Positions 35,409 to 44,391 of a stretch of DNA of 64,000 nt are shown in pieces. The translations under genes were made by a program, and so were the position numbers. The stretch lies in contig JAZKDT010000059.1 in the NCBI GenBank assembly GCA_040387475.1, positions 11,928 through 75,927 on the forward strand, read 5' to 3'. Position 1 is the stretch's first letter; each line of letters opens with the position of its first letter. This DNA comes from UBA4416 sp040387475. GTDB taxonomy: Bacteria; Bacteroidota; Bacteroidia; B-17B0; Aurantibacillaceae. The notes below the pieces were generated by a model. That model was not told the origin of the DNA, searched no databases, and saw only the letters and a list, made by a program, of their open reading frames with translations.

Positions 35409-38219
35409 CTACTTGCTCAAATATAAATTACGTTCACTGTATATGTTTTGGAAATACTCGTCTTGCAAACTATCAATAAAATAAATAGCTTCACCCGTTG
35501 ATTTCATTTCAGGACCTAATTCCTTCTGAATCTCAGGGAATTTTTCGTAACTAAATACCGGAATTTTAATGGCGTATCCTTTTTGCTTAGGCTCAAATTT
35601 AAAATCTTTTACTTTAGCACCTAACATCACCTTTGTAGCATAATTTACATAAGGCTCATCGTATGCTTTAGCAATAAATGGCACAGTACGCGATGCGCGG
35701 GGATTTGCCTCGATAATGTAAACGACCTCATCTTTAATGGCAAATTGTATATTTAATAGCCCAACGGTGTTCAAAGCCACTGCGATCGTTTTGGTATGTT
35801 GCTCCATTTGTTTCAGCACATTTTCGCTCAGGTCAAATGGAGGTAACACAGCATAACTATCTCCGCTGTGAATACCAGCAGGCTCAATATGTTCCATCAT
35901 ACCAATAATGTGAACATCTTTGCCGTCACAAATCGAATCCGATTCAGCTTCAATGGCATTTTGCAAAAAGTGATCCAATAAAACCTGGTTGCCCGGCAAA
36001 TCGTGCAGTAATTTAACCACGTGCTGTTCAAGTTCTTCTTCATTAATAACAATCTTCATGCTTTGTCCACCTAATACATAACTCGGGCGAACCAATAAAG
36101 GAAAGCCCAATTCTTTAGATAAGGTAATCGCTTCTTCAGCATCTGTAATAACTCCGAACTTAGGATAAGGGATATTATGATCTTTTAATAAGTTAGAAAA
36201 TCTTCCCCTGTCTTCAGCAAGATCTAAGGATTTAAAATCGGTGCCTATAATTTTAATGCCATAACGTTCTAATTTCTCTGCTAATTTCAAAGCTGTTTGG
36301 CCACCTAATTGAACAATCACACCCACAGGTTTTTCATGTAAAATGATATCGTAAATATGCTCCCAGAACACCGGTTCAAAATATAATTTATCGGCCGTAC
36401 TAAAATCAGTACTAACAGTTTCCGGGTTACAGTTGATCATGATTGTTTCGTAACCCATTTCTTTGGCTGCTAAAACGCCATGTACACAGCTGTAATCGAA
36501 CTCAATACCCTGACCAATACGGTTTGGTCCGCTGCCTAAGATGATCACTTTCTTTTTATCTGTGCGAATACTTTCATTTTCATCTTCAAACGTCGAATAA
36601 TAATAAGGCGTCTTTGCTTCAAACTCCGCCGCACAGGTATCAACCATTTTAAAGACGCGGTTAATATTCATTTCCTTACGCTTATTATAAACCTCACTTT
36701 CCAAACAACGCAACAAATGCGCTACTTGCCTGTCGGCATATCCCATTTGTTTCACTTCATAAAGTATATCTCTTGGAATATCACTTAACTTATACTTAGA
36801 TACTTCATTCTCCAAAGCAATCATCTGTTCGATTTGCTCCAGGAACCACATATCAATGCGCGTTAGCTTTTGAATTGTTTTGATAGAAATACCCAATTTC
36901 ATCGCATCATAGATCATGAACAAACGATTCCAACTTGGCCTTTCCAACCCCGCTAATAATTCGGCCTGATTTGTATTTTCTTTTCCATCTGCACCTAAAC
37001 CATTGCGTTTAATTTCCAATGATTGACAAGCTTTTTGCAGAGCTTCCTGGAAAGAACGGCCGATCGCCATTACCTCACCAACCGACTTCATCTGGAAACC
37101 TAATTCGCGATTACAACCTTTAAATTTATCGAAGTTCCAACGTGGAATTTTTACGATCACATAATCCAAAGTTGGTTCAAAATATGCTGACGTTTGTTTC
37201 GTAATTTGATTTTGTAGTTCATCCAACGTATATCCAATGGCTAATTTACTGGCGATACGCGCAATTGGGTAACCGGTTGCTTTACTGGCTAATGCAGATG
37301 ACCGGGATACACGCGGGTTAATTTCAATGGCAATGATCTCTTCTTTTTCGTCATCGCTTACCGCAAATTGCACGTTACATCCACCCGAGAAATTACCAAT
37401 ACTGCGCATCATTTTGATAGCCATGGTACGCATTTTTTGATAGGTGCTATCACTTAATGTTTGTGCAGGAGCTACTGTAATACTGTCTCCGGTATGCACA
37501 CCCATTGGATCAAAATTTTCGATGGAACAAATAATCGCTACGTTATCGCTCTTATCACGCAACAATTCCAATTCATATTCTTTCCAGCCTAAAACAGCTT
37601 TATCAATTAAAACTTCATGTATCGGTGAAGTCTGCAAACCTCTGTTCAATAAGTGATCATAATCTTCTTTTTTATAAACTACTGAACCACCGCTTCCACC
37701 AAGGGTAAACGAAGGGCGGATCACTAAAGGAAATCCAAACTCCTGGGCAATAGATTTACCTTCTAAAAATGACTTAGCTATTTTAGACGGAGCCATAGAG
37801 ACACCAATCTCATTCATGCGGATGCGGAACAAATCTCTATCTTCGGTTACCTTAATTGCATCGATATCAACACCGATCATTTTCACCCCGTATTTTTTCC
37901 ATATGCCCAGGTCATCACACTTTAAAGCCAGGTTTAATGCTGTTTGTCCGCCCATTGTCGGCAATACAGCATCAATTTTTCTTTCTTCCAAAATTTTGAT
38001 GATCGATTTTACTTCCAGAGGCAACAGGTATATATGATCTGCCGTTACTTTGTCAGTCATGATCGTAGCGGGATTGGAATTGATTAATGTGACTTCAATA
38101 CCTTCCTCGCGAAGGCTTTTAGCAGACTGGGAACCTGAGTAATCAAACTCGCAGGCCTGACCAATAATAATGGGGCCGGAACCAATAATTAAAACGGATT
38201 TTATAGATGTGTCTTTCAT
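35409..38219 (-). CDS. carB: Carbamoyl-phosphate synthase large subunit (short form)
   Basis: 936 residues. Two homologous halves each hold a preATP-grasp start (LIIGSGPIIIGQACEFDYSG at residue 10; ILGSGPNRIGQGIEFDYS near 560) and an ATP-grasp domain (RPSFTLGGSGG; RPSYVLGGQSM). It makes carbamoyl phosphate from bicarbonate, glutamine-derived ammonia and two ATP for arginine and pyrimidine synthesis. The usual protein is about 1070 residues with a C-terminal MGS allosteric domain; this one ends soon after the second ATP-grasp domain, so the MGS region is missing. Short CarB forms occur in Bacteroidota to my knowledge. carA is not in the window; the dihydroorotase homolog lies 13 kb away. Confidence 0.92.
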   Translation of the reverse strand: MKDTSIKSVLIIGSGPIIIGQACEFDYSGSQSAKSLREEGIEVTLINSNPATIMTDKVTADHIYLLPLEVKSIIKILEERKIDAVLPTMGGQTALNLALKCDDLGIWKKYGVKMIGVDIDAIKVTEDRDLFRIRMNEIGVSMAPSKIAKSFLEGKSIAQEFGFPLVIRPSFTLGGSGGSVVYKKEDYDHLLNRGLQTSPIHEVLIDKAVLGWKEYELELLRDKSDNVAIICSIENFDPMGVHTGDSITVAPAQTLSDSTYQKMRTMAIKMMRSIGNFSGGCNVQFAVSDDEKEEIIAIEINPRVSRSSALASKATGYPIARIASKLAIGYTLDELQNQITKQTSAYFEPTLDYVIVKIPRWNFDKFKGCNRELGFQMKSVGEVMAIGRSFQEALQKACQSLEIKRNGLGADGKENTNQAELLAGLERPSWNRLFMIYDAMKLGISIKTIQKLTRIDMWFLEQIEQMIALENEVSKYKLSDIPRDILYEVKQMGYADRQVAHLLRCLESEVYNKRKEMNINRVFKMVDTCAAEFEAKTPYYYSTFEDENESIRTDKKKVIILGSGPNRIGQGIEFDYSCVHGVLAAKEMGYETIMINCNPETVSTDFSTADKLYFEPVFWEHIYDIILHEKPVGVIVQLGGQTALKLAEKLERYGIKIIGTDFKSLDLAEDRGRFSNLLKDHNIPYPKFGVITDAEEAITLSKELGFPLLVRPSYVLGGQSMKIVINEEELEQHVVKLLHDLPGNQVLLDHFLQNAIEAESDSICDGKDVHIIGMMEHIEPAGIHSGDSYAVLPPFDLSENVLKQMEQHTKTIAVALNTVGLLNIQFAIKDEVVYIIEANPRASRTVPFIAKAYDEPYVNYATKVMLGAKVKDFKFEPKQKGYAIKIPVFSYEKFPEIQKELGPEMKSTGEAIYFIDSLQDEYFQNIYSERNLYLSK

Positions 38220-38221
38220 AA

Positions 38222-38328
38222 TTTAGTTTAAAGTTTGAAAGTTGAGAAAGTTTGAAAGTTGGATTACATAGCAGAAAATTGATTAAACTTTCTAAACCTT
38301 TGAACTTTAAAACTTTCCAAACCATTGG
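38222..38328. repeat. AT-rich inverted repeat of AAAGTTTGAAAGTT units
   Basis: The left arm (about 38222-38262) has two close copies of AAAGTTTGAAAGTT. The right arm (about 38283-38328) has the complementary pattern (TAAACTTTC, CTTTGAACTTTAAAACTTTCC). The element lies directly upstream of the carB start in the 209-bp divergent spacer and might form a long weak hairpin. It looks like a dispersed noncoding repeat; any effect on carB is unknown. Confidence 0.5.
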
Positions 38329-38434
38329 AAAAAACAAACTTGGTAAAGATAGCGCTTTGATAGACTTTTGCCTTATTAAGATTTTAACATTTAATTAATA
38401 AGCAGGCTTTTTGTTTTAATTCGTAAGTTTGTTA

Positions 38435-38989
38435 GTGTTTACTTATAAAAATAGCCTGTTTTCTGCACTTTTAGTTCTCCCGTGCTTGTTAACAATGGCT
38501 CAGGACGACTACACGGGCCCAAAAGCCAGGGATTATACTAAAGATCCTGCTAAAAACGCGGCTTTTATTGAACTGGGAGGAAATGCAGGCTTGTATTCCT
38601 TGAATTTTGAACGCATTTACTATTACCGTGAAAAACTTAAAATAAGTGGCCGTTTGGGATTTGCGCCCAGCTTTAACGGAATCTATATTGAACAGATCTA
38701 TCTTTTAGAAAACAATTTTATCCTATTTTCAAATCCACATCACCTGGAATTGGGCCTTGGAGCTACCCTGCAACGTCGTTATAATGAACGCCCCGGTTTT
38801 CCTGATAATTATTTCTGGGAGAATATCATTTTTGGCGCAGGTCGTGTTGGCTATCGTTATCAGAAACAGGATGACGGATTTTTTATCCGAGGTGCCTTAA
38901 CGCCCATCTTTATGAGCAATGATGCTTTGGGGTTTCATTCTGATTATTTTCAGTTTTGGGCTGGAGTAAGCGTTGGGGCAAGTTTTTAA
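38435..38989 (+). CDS. Hypothetical exported outer membrane protein (non-ATG start)
   Basis: About 184 residues. The signal peptide FTYKNSLFSALLVLPC ends near TMAQ, then comes GPKARDYTKDPAKNAAFIELGG and a set of barrel-like strands (YSLNFERIYYYREKLK, GRLGFAPSFNGIY, HLELGLGATLQRR, FWAGVSVGASF at the end). The terminal Phe and strand pattern fit an outer membrane barrel of unknown role. No ATG precedes the signal peptide: a stop lies at 38417-38419, so initiation is at GTG 38435 or TTG 38429. I chose GTG. Confidence 0.62.
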   Translation: MFTYKNSLFSALLVLPCLLTMAQDDYTGPKARDYTKDPAKNAAFIELGGNAGLYSLNFERIYYYREKLKISGRLGFAPSFNGIYIEQIYLLENNFILFSNPHHLELGLGATLQRRYNERPGFPDNYFWENIIFGAGRVGYRYQKQDDGFFIRGALTPIFMSNDALGFHSDYFQFWAGVSVGASF

Positions 38990-39009
38990 AACACCTTAAC
39001 AATTGTATT

Positions 39010-39120
39010 TTCGAGTAACATTTACTTGTTCTTTATAAATGTGTATCGAGAAGTATTTTGATAAGCAGTTCTCGATACAATTTTTTGCGAGATGCAGGCA
39101 AAAAAATCATTCGAACTGCC
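39010..39120. repeat. Structured dispersed repeat, copy 2
   Basis: The block order matches copy 1 at 17678-17783: TTCGAGTA, CATTTA with TAAATG, TATCGAGAAG with TTCTCGATAC, a T6 run, GGCAAAA, and TTCGAACTG at the end. The inner hairpin GTATCGAGAA/TTCTCGATAC (39043-39052 with 39069-39078) is perfect. It lies between the barrel gene and the 3' end of the radical SAM operon. Confidence 0.68.
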
Positions 39121-39126
39121 AAACAC

Positions 39127-40533
39127 TTATTTATTTAATTCCATCTGCAGTTGATACTTCAAAGATTTTAGCTTTAAATAAGGGATCTTCAGTAAGTTTT
39201 TATTCTTTGTTTGCAGATATACTTCGTTCATAACCCATTGAATAGCATATTGGTAATATTGTTTGGGATGAGTGCGTTTAAAATCAATGTCTCGGTCGGT
39301 CGATGTTTCCCACTCCAGGCGCTGATCCAAAAATTCATTTTTTACTTCGTTGTATAATTCCGTTCCTTTGATGGGATACGCAACTGTGATGGTATACTGC
39401 GAAGGATTAGATTGCACCAAATGTTCGATCGTTTCTTTAATATCATCTTTGGTTTCTCCTGGATAACCCAACATGATAAACGTTCCTGCTTCCAGGCCAT
39501 GCTGCTTAGCAAGGTTTATCATCTGTCGTGTTTGCATCACATCCACTCGTCTATCCATAGCATCGATTATTTTTTGAGAACCACTTTCGGCACCAACCCA
39601 AACCCTAAAACAACCGCTCGCTTTTAAAGTTTTGATCACCTCTTCATTTAACCTATCCGCACGCGAAATAATTTCATAAGGGATGCCCGCGCCCTGCTTT
39701 TTTACCTCTTCTGCAAATTCGTTTAGCCACTTATGATGAATGGTGAACACGTCGTCCACAAACCAAATCATATCAGGATTGTAAATATCTTTGATTTGTT
39801 TCATTTCCTGTGCAACTAATTGCGGAGAACGTCGCCGATAGGTGCCGCCATATACAGCGCGACTGCACCATTTGCAGGTATACGGACAACCACGCATGGT
39901 ATTGACGCTCATCATACTATAACCGTGGTGGTTTTTCCATCCATTCAAATAAGGCGTGAAATCAATCTTCTGGCGGTTTGGAAATGGCAATGTGTTCACA
40001 TCCTTTATTAAAGCGCGTTCAGGAGTGGTAATTACTTTTCCATTTTCTAAATAAGCAATTCCTTTGATTGAGGACAAAGCGTCGCTTCTCGACTTCGCTC
40101 GAAGTGACAGGTCTGTCGTTGTGTTTAAAAATTGAATCAGTTCCAGTGTTGTTTCTTCGCCTTCGCCGATGATAATAAAGTCTCCGCCGTAATTCAAAAA
40201 ATTCTCCGTGTGATTTCTTACTTCCGGTCCGCCCAAAATAACCTTAGTATGGCTCAACGTATTTTGCGATCGAATGAATTTTATGATCTTCAAAACGTTG
40301 AGCTTTGTCATTAGGTTAGTATAAATAGCAATCACATCCGGTTTTTGATCCAGTAAGTTTTCTTTAAGTTTATCGAGCGTTGAAAATGTAGAATCAAACA
40401 CCTCATTTTCGAAACCATGTTTTTCTATGAATGAGGAAATATATAATATACCCAATGGCACATATGGCCGCATGATCTGAAGTTCTTTCGGATCTTCGCT
40501 TAAAAAATAACCATGTGTAAAAAGGATCTTCAT
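39127..40533 (-). CDS. B12-binding-type radical SAM protein (operon gene 9)
   Basis: 468 residues. The N-terminal cobalamin-binding-like Rossmann domain is at about 1-140 (MKILFTHGYF, YVPLGILYISSFIEKHG, VILGGPEV) and lacks a DxHxxG base-off motif. The radical SAM core has Cys216, Cys220 and Cys223 (GCPYTCKWC), ligands of the [4Fe-4S] cluster that cleaves SAM. Such proteins do methylations, cyclisations or ring contractions on unactivated carbon. It is closest to the 41287-42747 protein by N-terminus and core. Residues 141-153 (DLSLRAKSRSDAL) are encoded by a dispersed repeat, absent from that paralog. It overlaps the preceding methyltransferase stop by one base. Last gene of the nine-gene operon. 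Confidence 0.85.
   Translation of the reverse strand: MKILFTHGYFLSEDPKELQIMRPYVPLGILYISSFIEKHGFENEVFDSTFSTLDKLKENLLDQKPDVIAIYTNLMTKLNVLKIIKFIRSQNTLSHTKVILGGPEVRNHTENFLNYGGDFIIIGEGEETTLELIQFLNTTTDLSLRAKSRSDALSSIKGIAYLENGKVITTPERALIKDVNTLPFPNRQKIDFTPYLNGWKNHHGYSMMSVNTMRGCPYTCKWCSRAVYGGTYRRRSPQLVAQEMKQIKDIYNPDMIWFVDDVFTIHHKWLNEFAEEVKKQGAGIPYEIISRADRLNEEVIKTLKASGCFRVWVGAESGSQKIIDAMDRRVDVMQTRQMINLAKQHGLEAGTFIMLGYPGETKDDIKETIEHLVQSNPSQYTITVAYPIKGTELYNEVKNEFLDQRLEWETSTDRDIDFKRTHPKQYYQYAIQWVMNEVYLQTKNKNLLKIPYLKLKSLKYQLQMELNK
40077..40118 (-). repeat. Dispersed palindromic repeat inserted inside a coding sequence
   Basis: On the minus strand CTGTCACTTCGAGCGAAGT continues into CGAGAAGCG. The palindrome CACTTCGAGCGAAGT is the same unit seen at 60110-60129 and in the arms at 17678. 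The host reading frame continues through it without a stop, adding about 13 residues relative to the paralog at 41287-42747. Confidence 0.75.
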
Positions 40534-41315
40534 TATTTCTTTTTAAAGGTAATGATATAATGATCAGCAAAATTGGAAAAAAACGAAAATGAACACATAC
40601 GATCAGCGAAACGTAATACGTTCAAAAACAATTGTCTCTTTAAAAAATACGGTTCCAAATAGGAAGGCGGCACAAATAATCCAATTGGCTTCGATATTAT
40701 ACATTCATAATCGTCGCCAAATAATTCTTTAAAATATTCAGGACTGTAATAATAGGTTTTAAATTTCTCATCATTGATAATGGTCTCAACTCCTGTTTTA
40801 TTTTGACGGCGAATCGATCTATCCTTATCTTTTTTGAGTGCAAAATAAAAGCGTTCCCATAAACATTGTGTTCCCATAATAACAAATACTAATTGATCAC
40901 CTTTTTTTTGAAGAGAATCACAGCCGTTCCTAAATTGTATGAGTTCATTAGCATTAAGGCAATTTAATCCGCCAAAATTGGAAAAAATTAAATCATATTT
41001 ATCTTTTTCCAAGGAACCAATGTGAATACAGTTCAATTGTCTGAATTCAACCTTCTTTGTTTTTTGCTTCGCCACCTCTATCATCCCTTCAGAAATATCA
41101 GTACCTAATACCTCTACGCCTTTTTTGGAAAACCACAAGGCATCTTCACCTGTTCCGCAATTAACTTCCAGTACTTGCTTTATATTATTTTCAATAACTT
41201 TTCTTAATTGCCTGCGCACCTGGTCACGTTGAGCCTCACCAATCATTGAATAGGTAAAATGATTGTCATAATTTATGGCGTAACTATCAAAGGCTTGCGG
41301 CTGCAATGGGCTCAA
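40533..41315 (-). CDS. Class I SAM-dependent methyltransferase (operon gene 8)
   Basis: 260 residues. The SAM-binding motif I is VLEVNCGTGEDALWF (about 48-62), followed by acidic LGTDISEGMI and motif IV-like DLIFSNFGGLNCL. The C-terminal half is longer than the minimal fold and has a hydrophobic FFSNFADHYIITFKK end. The substrate is unknown. The start overlaps the upstream radical SAM gene by 29 bp and the stop overlaps the downstream one by one base (TAATG), so all three are translationally coupled. This argues for methylation of the same product or intermediate. Confidence 0.85.
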   Translation of the reverse strand: MSPLQPQAFDSYAINYDNHFTYSMIGEAQRDQVRRQLRKVIENNIKQVLEVNCGTGEDALWFSKKGVEVLGTDISEGMIEVAKQKTKKVEFRQLNCIHIGSLEKDKYDLIFSNFGGLNCLNANELIQFRNGCDSLQKKGDQLVFVIMGTQCLWERFYFALKKDKDRSIRRQNKTGVETIINDEKFKTYYYSPEYFKELFGDDYECIISKPIGLFVPPSYLEPYFLKRQLFLNVLRFADRMCSFSFFSNFADHYIITFKKK

Positions 41316-42747
41316 TTTTTTTTAGTCTTTGTTTTTCTATTTGTTCACCTGGTATCATTTTTAAAAGCGATATTGCATTTTTAAAATGTTGCTTGGTAGG
41401 AGATAATAACAACTGTTTAGCAGACGCAAAGCCCACATGCTTACGGTATCGCTTGTGAATATAACGTTGCAGCTGTTTATAAAAATCTTTATGATAGGTG
41501 TTTTTAAACATCATGTCTAAATCGTCACTATCTGTCCAATTACTTTTTTCCTTTAATTGTTCTTTTACCTTCTCATAAAATAATGTGCCGGGTAAAGGGT
41601 ACGATACCGAAATACCGATATCATCGGGCAAAAGATCTTCAACCATCTTAACGGTTAACTTAATATCATCTATGGTTTCGCTCAAATATCCAAGTTGAAG
41701 AAATAATGAAACCTGAATATGATGTTTTTGTAAAAGTTTAGTGGCTTCGTAAATCTGCTCCACTTTTGTGCCTTTATCCATAGCGTCCAATATTTTTTGA
41801 GAGCCACTCTCTGCACCCATCCAAACCATCGTACAGCCGCTACTGGCCAAATGTTTCATATTGTCTTCCTCTAATAATAAATCGGCCCGGCTTTGTATTT
41901 TATAACTAATCTTTACTTTTTCCCTGATTATATAATAATCGAACTCCTTTAACCAGTTTGGCTTCAATCCAAAAATATCGTCGGCAAACCAAATGTGAGT
42001 AAAACCAAATTGCTGTTGCCATTTCTTAATTTCCAAAACTATATTTTCGGGACTATGAGAATTATAACGGTTACCATAAATAGGTTTTGCACACCAATTA
42101 CATTTATAAGGACAGCCGCGAGTGGTTACAAAATTCAAAGAAAAATAACCGTGGTTTTGCATCCACATATTTTTGTATCCGGATATATCTATCAGGTCCC
42201 ATGCCGGCGAAGGCAATACATCCAAATCTTTAAGAACGACCCGGGGACTTGTTCTAATTAGCTGTTTATCATTCAAAAATGCGATCCCTTTTATAGAAGT
42301 TGTCGACTGCTCAGCTTTAAATGCATTACATAATTCCAAAACCGTTTGTTCAGCTTCACCAATTACAACTACATCTGCACCATGGTTTAAATAATCAATT
42401 ATATGATCTGTAGCATCCGAACTCGAAACGATGACTTTGCAACCTTTGCTTTTAGCGTACGCCTGCATATCAAAACACGCTTCCCGCATATTAGTGAGAC
42501 ACATTTTAGTGAGGTAATTAAATCCGTCATCATAACTGATAAAAACATCGGGTTTAAACTCATCAATGGTTGAACGAATATCAAAAGCCGAATAACAAAA
42601 CATCGTGTCAAATAATTTAACGTCGTAACCATTCTCCCGCAAATAAGACATGCCATATAGTGTTCCTAAAGGAGGATAAGGCATAGCTGTTTTCAACTGC
42701 TTAGCATCAAATCTTAAAAAATAACTATGGGTAAATAGAACCTTCAC
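41287..42747 (-). CDS. B12-binding-type radical SAM protein (operon gene 7)
   Basis: 486 residues. The N-terminal B12-binding-like domain (MKVLFTHSYFL, PYPPLGTLYGMSYLRENG) is followed by a radical SAM core with Cys212, Cys216 and Cys219 (GCPYKCNWC). Shared core motifs with 39127-40533 include WFADDIFG, RADLL, GCTMVWMGAESGSQKILDAM and the C-terminal ISVSYPLPGT. The pair probably arose by duplication within the operon. Function is unknown; the family does radical chemistry on lipids, tetrapyrroles or antibiotics. The upstream NT-fold gene is 4 bp away. Confidence 0.85.
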   Translation of the reverse strand: MKVLFTHSYFLRFDAKQLKTAMPYPPLGTLYGMSYLRENGYDVKLFDTMFCYSAFDIRSTIDEFKPDVFISYDDGFNYLTKMCLTNMREACFDMQAYAKSKGCKVIVSSSDATDHIIDYLNHGADVVVIGEAEQTVLELCNAFKAEQSTTSIKGIAFLNDKQLIRTSPRVVLKDLDVLPSPAWDLIDISGYKNMWMQNHGYFSLNFVTTRGCPYKCNWCAKPIYGNRYNSHSPENIVLEIKKWQQQFGFTHIWFADDIFGLKPNWLKEFDYYIIREKVKISYKIQSRADLLLEEDNMKHLASSGCTMVWMGAESGSQKILDAMDKGTKVEQIYEATKLLQKHHIQVSLFLQLGYLSETIDDIKLTVKMVEDLLPDDIGISVSYPLPGTLFYEKVKEQLKEKSNWTDSDDLDMMFKNTYHKDFYKQLQRYIHKRYRKHVGFASAKQLLLSPTKQHFKNAISLLKMIPGEQIEKQRLKKIEPIAAASL

Positions 42748-42751
42748 TGAA

Positions 42752-43681
42752 TTATAAGTCTATTTGAAATTGATTAGCAAAAGTCACTATTTTCTCCTGC
42801 CATAAAGTCAACACTTTGTTTTGATATCCTTTTGAATGGTATTTGCAAACATGCTTTCTCGAACGAAACTGAAGATCAAAATCTTCACGGCTCAATTCAG
42901 GGTGCTTTTTTCGCCAGTGTTTTAATGTCATATAGAGTAATTTATCGTCAACCCAATTTCCAAATTTTCCCAAAAACAAAAATTCAATCCATTTTTTATA
43001 CCAGGGCGAAGGCGTTTCAATACAATGGAGTCCGGACGATTCCGACTTATTCAAAAACTTAGTTTTATACCAGCTATTATCTTTCAATATCCTTTTATAG
43101 ACGGGATAATTAACTGTTGGTAATAAATAAGCCAGCTCAGTAGCTACGAAATCATTCTTATCAGGAATTAGAAGATCTTTCTCTGATATAAAATAATTTA
43201 AACAGAAATTATCTTTATTTTTTTTTGATAAGGTCTTATAATATAAAATAAATATGGTACGGCATATCCATAAACGATTGGCTTTGGTGATAACAAAATA
43301 ATCTATATCGCTGTATTCATCATAATAGTTTTTCGATAATCCTCCTGAAATACAGATGCCGGAAATAAAAGGAAAACTCGCTATCCTTTTACTATAACGA
43401 TACGCTTTAGGCATAGTTTTTATAGCTTCGGCATTTCCTTTTAACCGCCGGGCAATATTAGCAAACGATGCTGAAGGAAGTAAGTAAAATCCTTGTTCCT
43501 CTTTAACGAAACCCTCCTCTATTAAACATTGCATATCTGCCATGAGATCATCTTTACCAACAATTACAGGCATATTCTCAAATACCTCATCAAATTTTAA
43601 TGGATAATTAAATACATCAAAATATAACAAGGTCTTTAATACGTTTTTCTGATTTAAATTAATAGTAAACGTTTGAATCAA
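42752..43681 (-). CDS. Nucleotidyltransferase-fold protein with winged-helix-like N-terminus (operon gene 6)
   Basis: 309 residues. An N-terminal part (about 10-70) looks like a small helical or winged-helix domain (NVLKTLLYFDVFNYPLKF, ECLIEEGFVKEEQG type). The middle contains GG(113-114) then DEYSDIDYFVI with Asp125 and Asp127, the pattern of the nucleotidyltransferase (MNT/Pol beta) superfamily. Families with this layout transfer nucleotides to proteins, RNA or small molecules. The C-terminal part is basic and aromatic and unrecognised. It is co-directional between methyltransferase and radical SAM genes, so it is presumably part of the pathway, perhaps activating a substrate. Confidence 0.65.
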   Translation of the reverse strand: MIQTFTINLNQKNVLKTLLYFDVFNYPLKFDEVFENMPVIVGKDDLMADMQCLIEEGFVKEEQGFYLLPSASFANIARRLKGNAEAIKTMPKAYRYSKRIASFPFISGICISGGLSKNYYDEYSDIDYFVITKANRLWICRTIFILYYKTLSKKNKDNFCLNYFISEKDLLIPDKNDFVATELAYLLPTVNYPVYKRILKDNSWYKTKFLNKSESSGLHCIETPSPWYKKWIEFLFLGKFGNWVDDKLLYMTLKHWRKKHPELSREDFDLQFRSRKHVCKYHSKGYQNKVLTLWQEKIVTFANQFQIDL

Positions 43682-43703
43682 ATGGTCATAGTTTTATTAC
43701 CAT

Positions 43704-44390
43704 CTAAGATACGCTAATCAGCGTGATTTTAAAAATAAAATTGGTTTCCCATTTAATCTTTTTATGCACAAGTAATTCTAACGAAAACTGATGCAATTTT
43801 GCGATATGTTTAATTTCATCAATCTCGCAATTGTCGGCTAAAATCATATAAACACTACTTTCGACATGTATATAGTTTTTTAAAGCCGAAAATAACTTAA
43901 CAAAATATTCACCATTTTTTCCGCAATTCCACGCCAGCTGATCAATACTTTTAACATCCTCAAAAAAATAAGGAGGGTTAATCACAACAACATCAAATTT
44001 AAATACCTGAATAGCATCAAATAAATCACTTTTTAAAACAGATACATTTGTTGTGACTTTTCCAAAGTTTATCTCAAAGTTCAGTTTGGTGCAATCAATG
44101 GCTACTGCATTAATGTCACATGTAGTAACAATTGCTTCTTTTTTATACGCTAATAAACTGATAAGGCCTGATCCGCAACCAATTTCCAGGAAATGCTTAT
44201 TAGTTATATCCAGTGTAGAAACAAAATCAAATAAATATGTACTACTGAAGAAGAATTTAGGATGAAAAACCGTTGGTCTGATGACTAGTTTAAACCCACG
44301 TACTGTATCGGTTCTTTCTTTTTTTAAATACCAAAGCACATACGGTTTGACAAAGGTTTGCACGTATATTTTCTGAAGACGATCCAGCAT
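43704..44390 (-). CDS. PrmC/HemK-like methyltransferase with NPPY motif (operon gene 5)
   Basis: 228 residues. Motif I is FLEIGCGSGLISLLAY (about 72-87), then VTTCDINAVAI. The catalytic motif IV VVINPPYFF is of the NPPY type, used by N-methyltransferases acting on amide or adenine nitrogen (PrmC, TrmN6-like). The N-terminal region is short, so it is not a standard release-factor enzyme. Given the context, a small-molecule substrate is likely but unproven. Its start lies 1 bp after the upstream radical SAM stop. Confidence 0.78.
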   Translation of the reverse strand: MLDRLQKIYVQTFVKPYVLWYLKKERTDTVRGFKLVIRPTVFHPKFFFSSTYLFDFVSTLDITNKHFLEIGCGSGLISLLAYKKEAIVTTCDINAVAIDCTKLNFEINFGKVTTNVSVLKSDLFDAIQVFKFDVVVINPPYFFEDVKSIDQLAWNCGKNGEYFVKLFSALKNYIHVESSVYMILADNCEIDEIKHIAKLHQFSLELLVHKKIKWETNFIFKITLISVS

Positions 44391-44391
44391 A

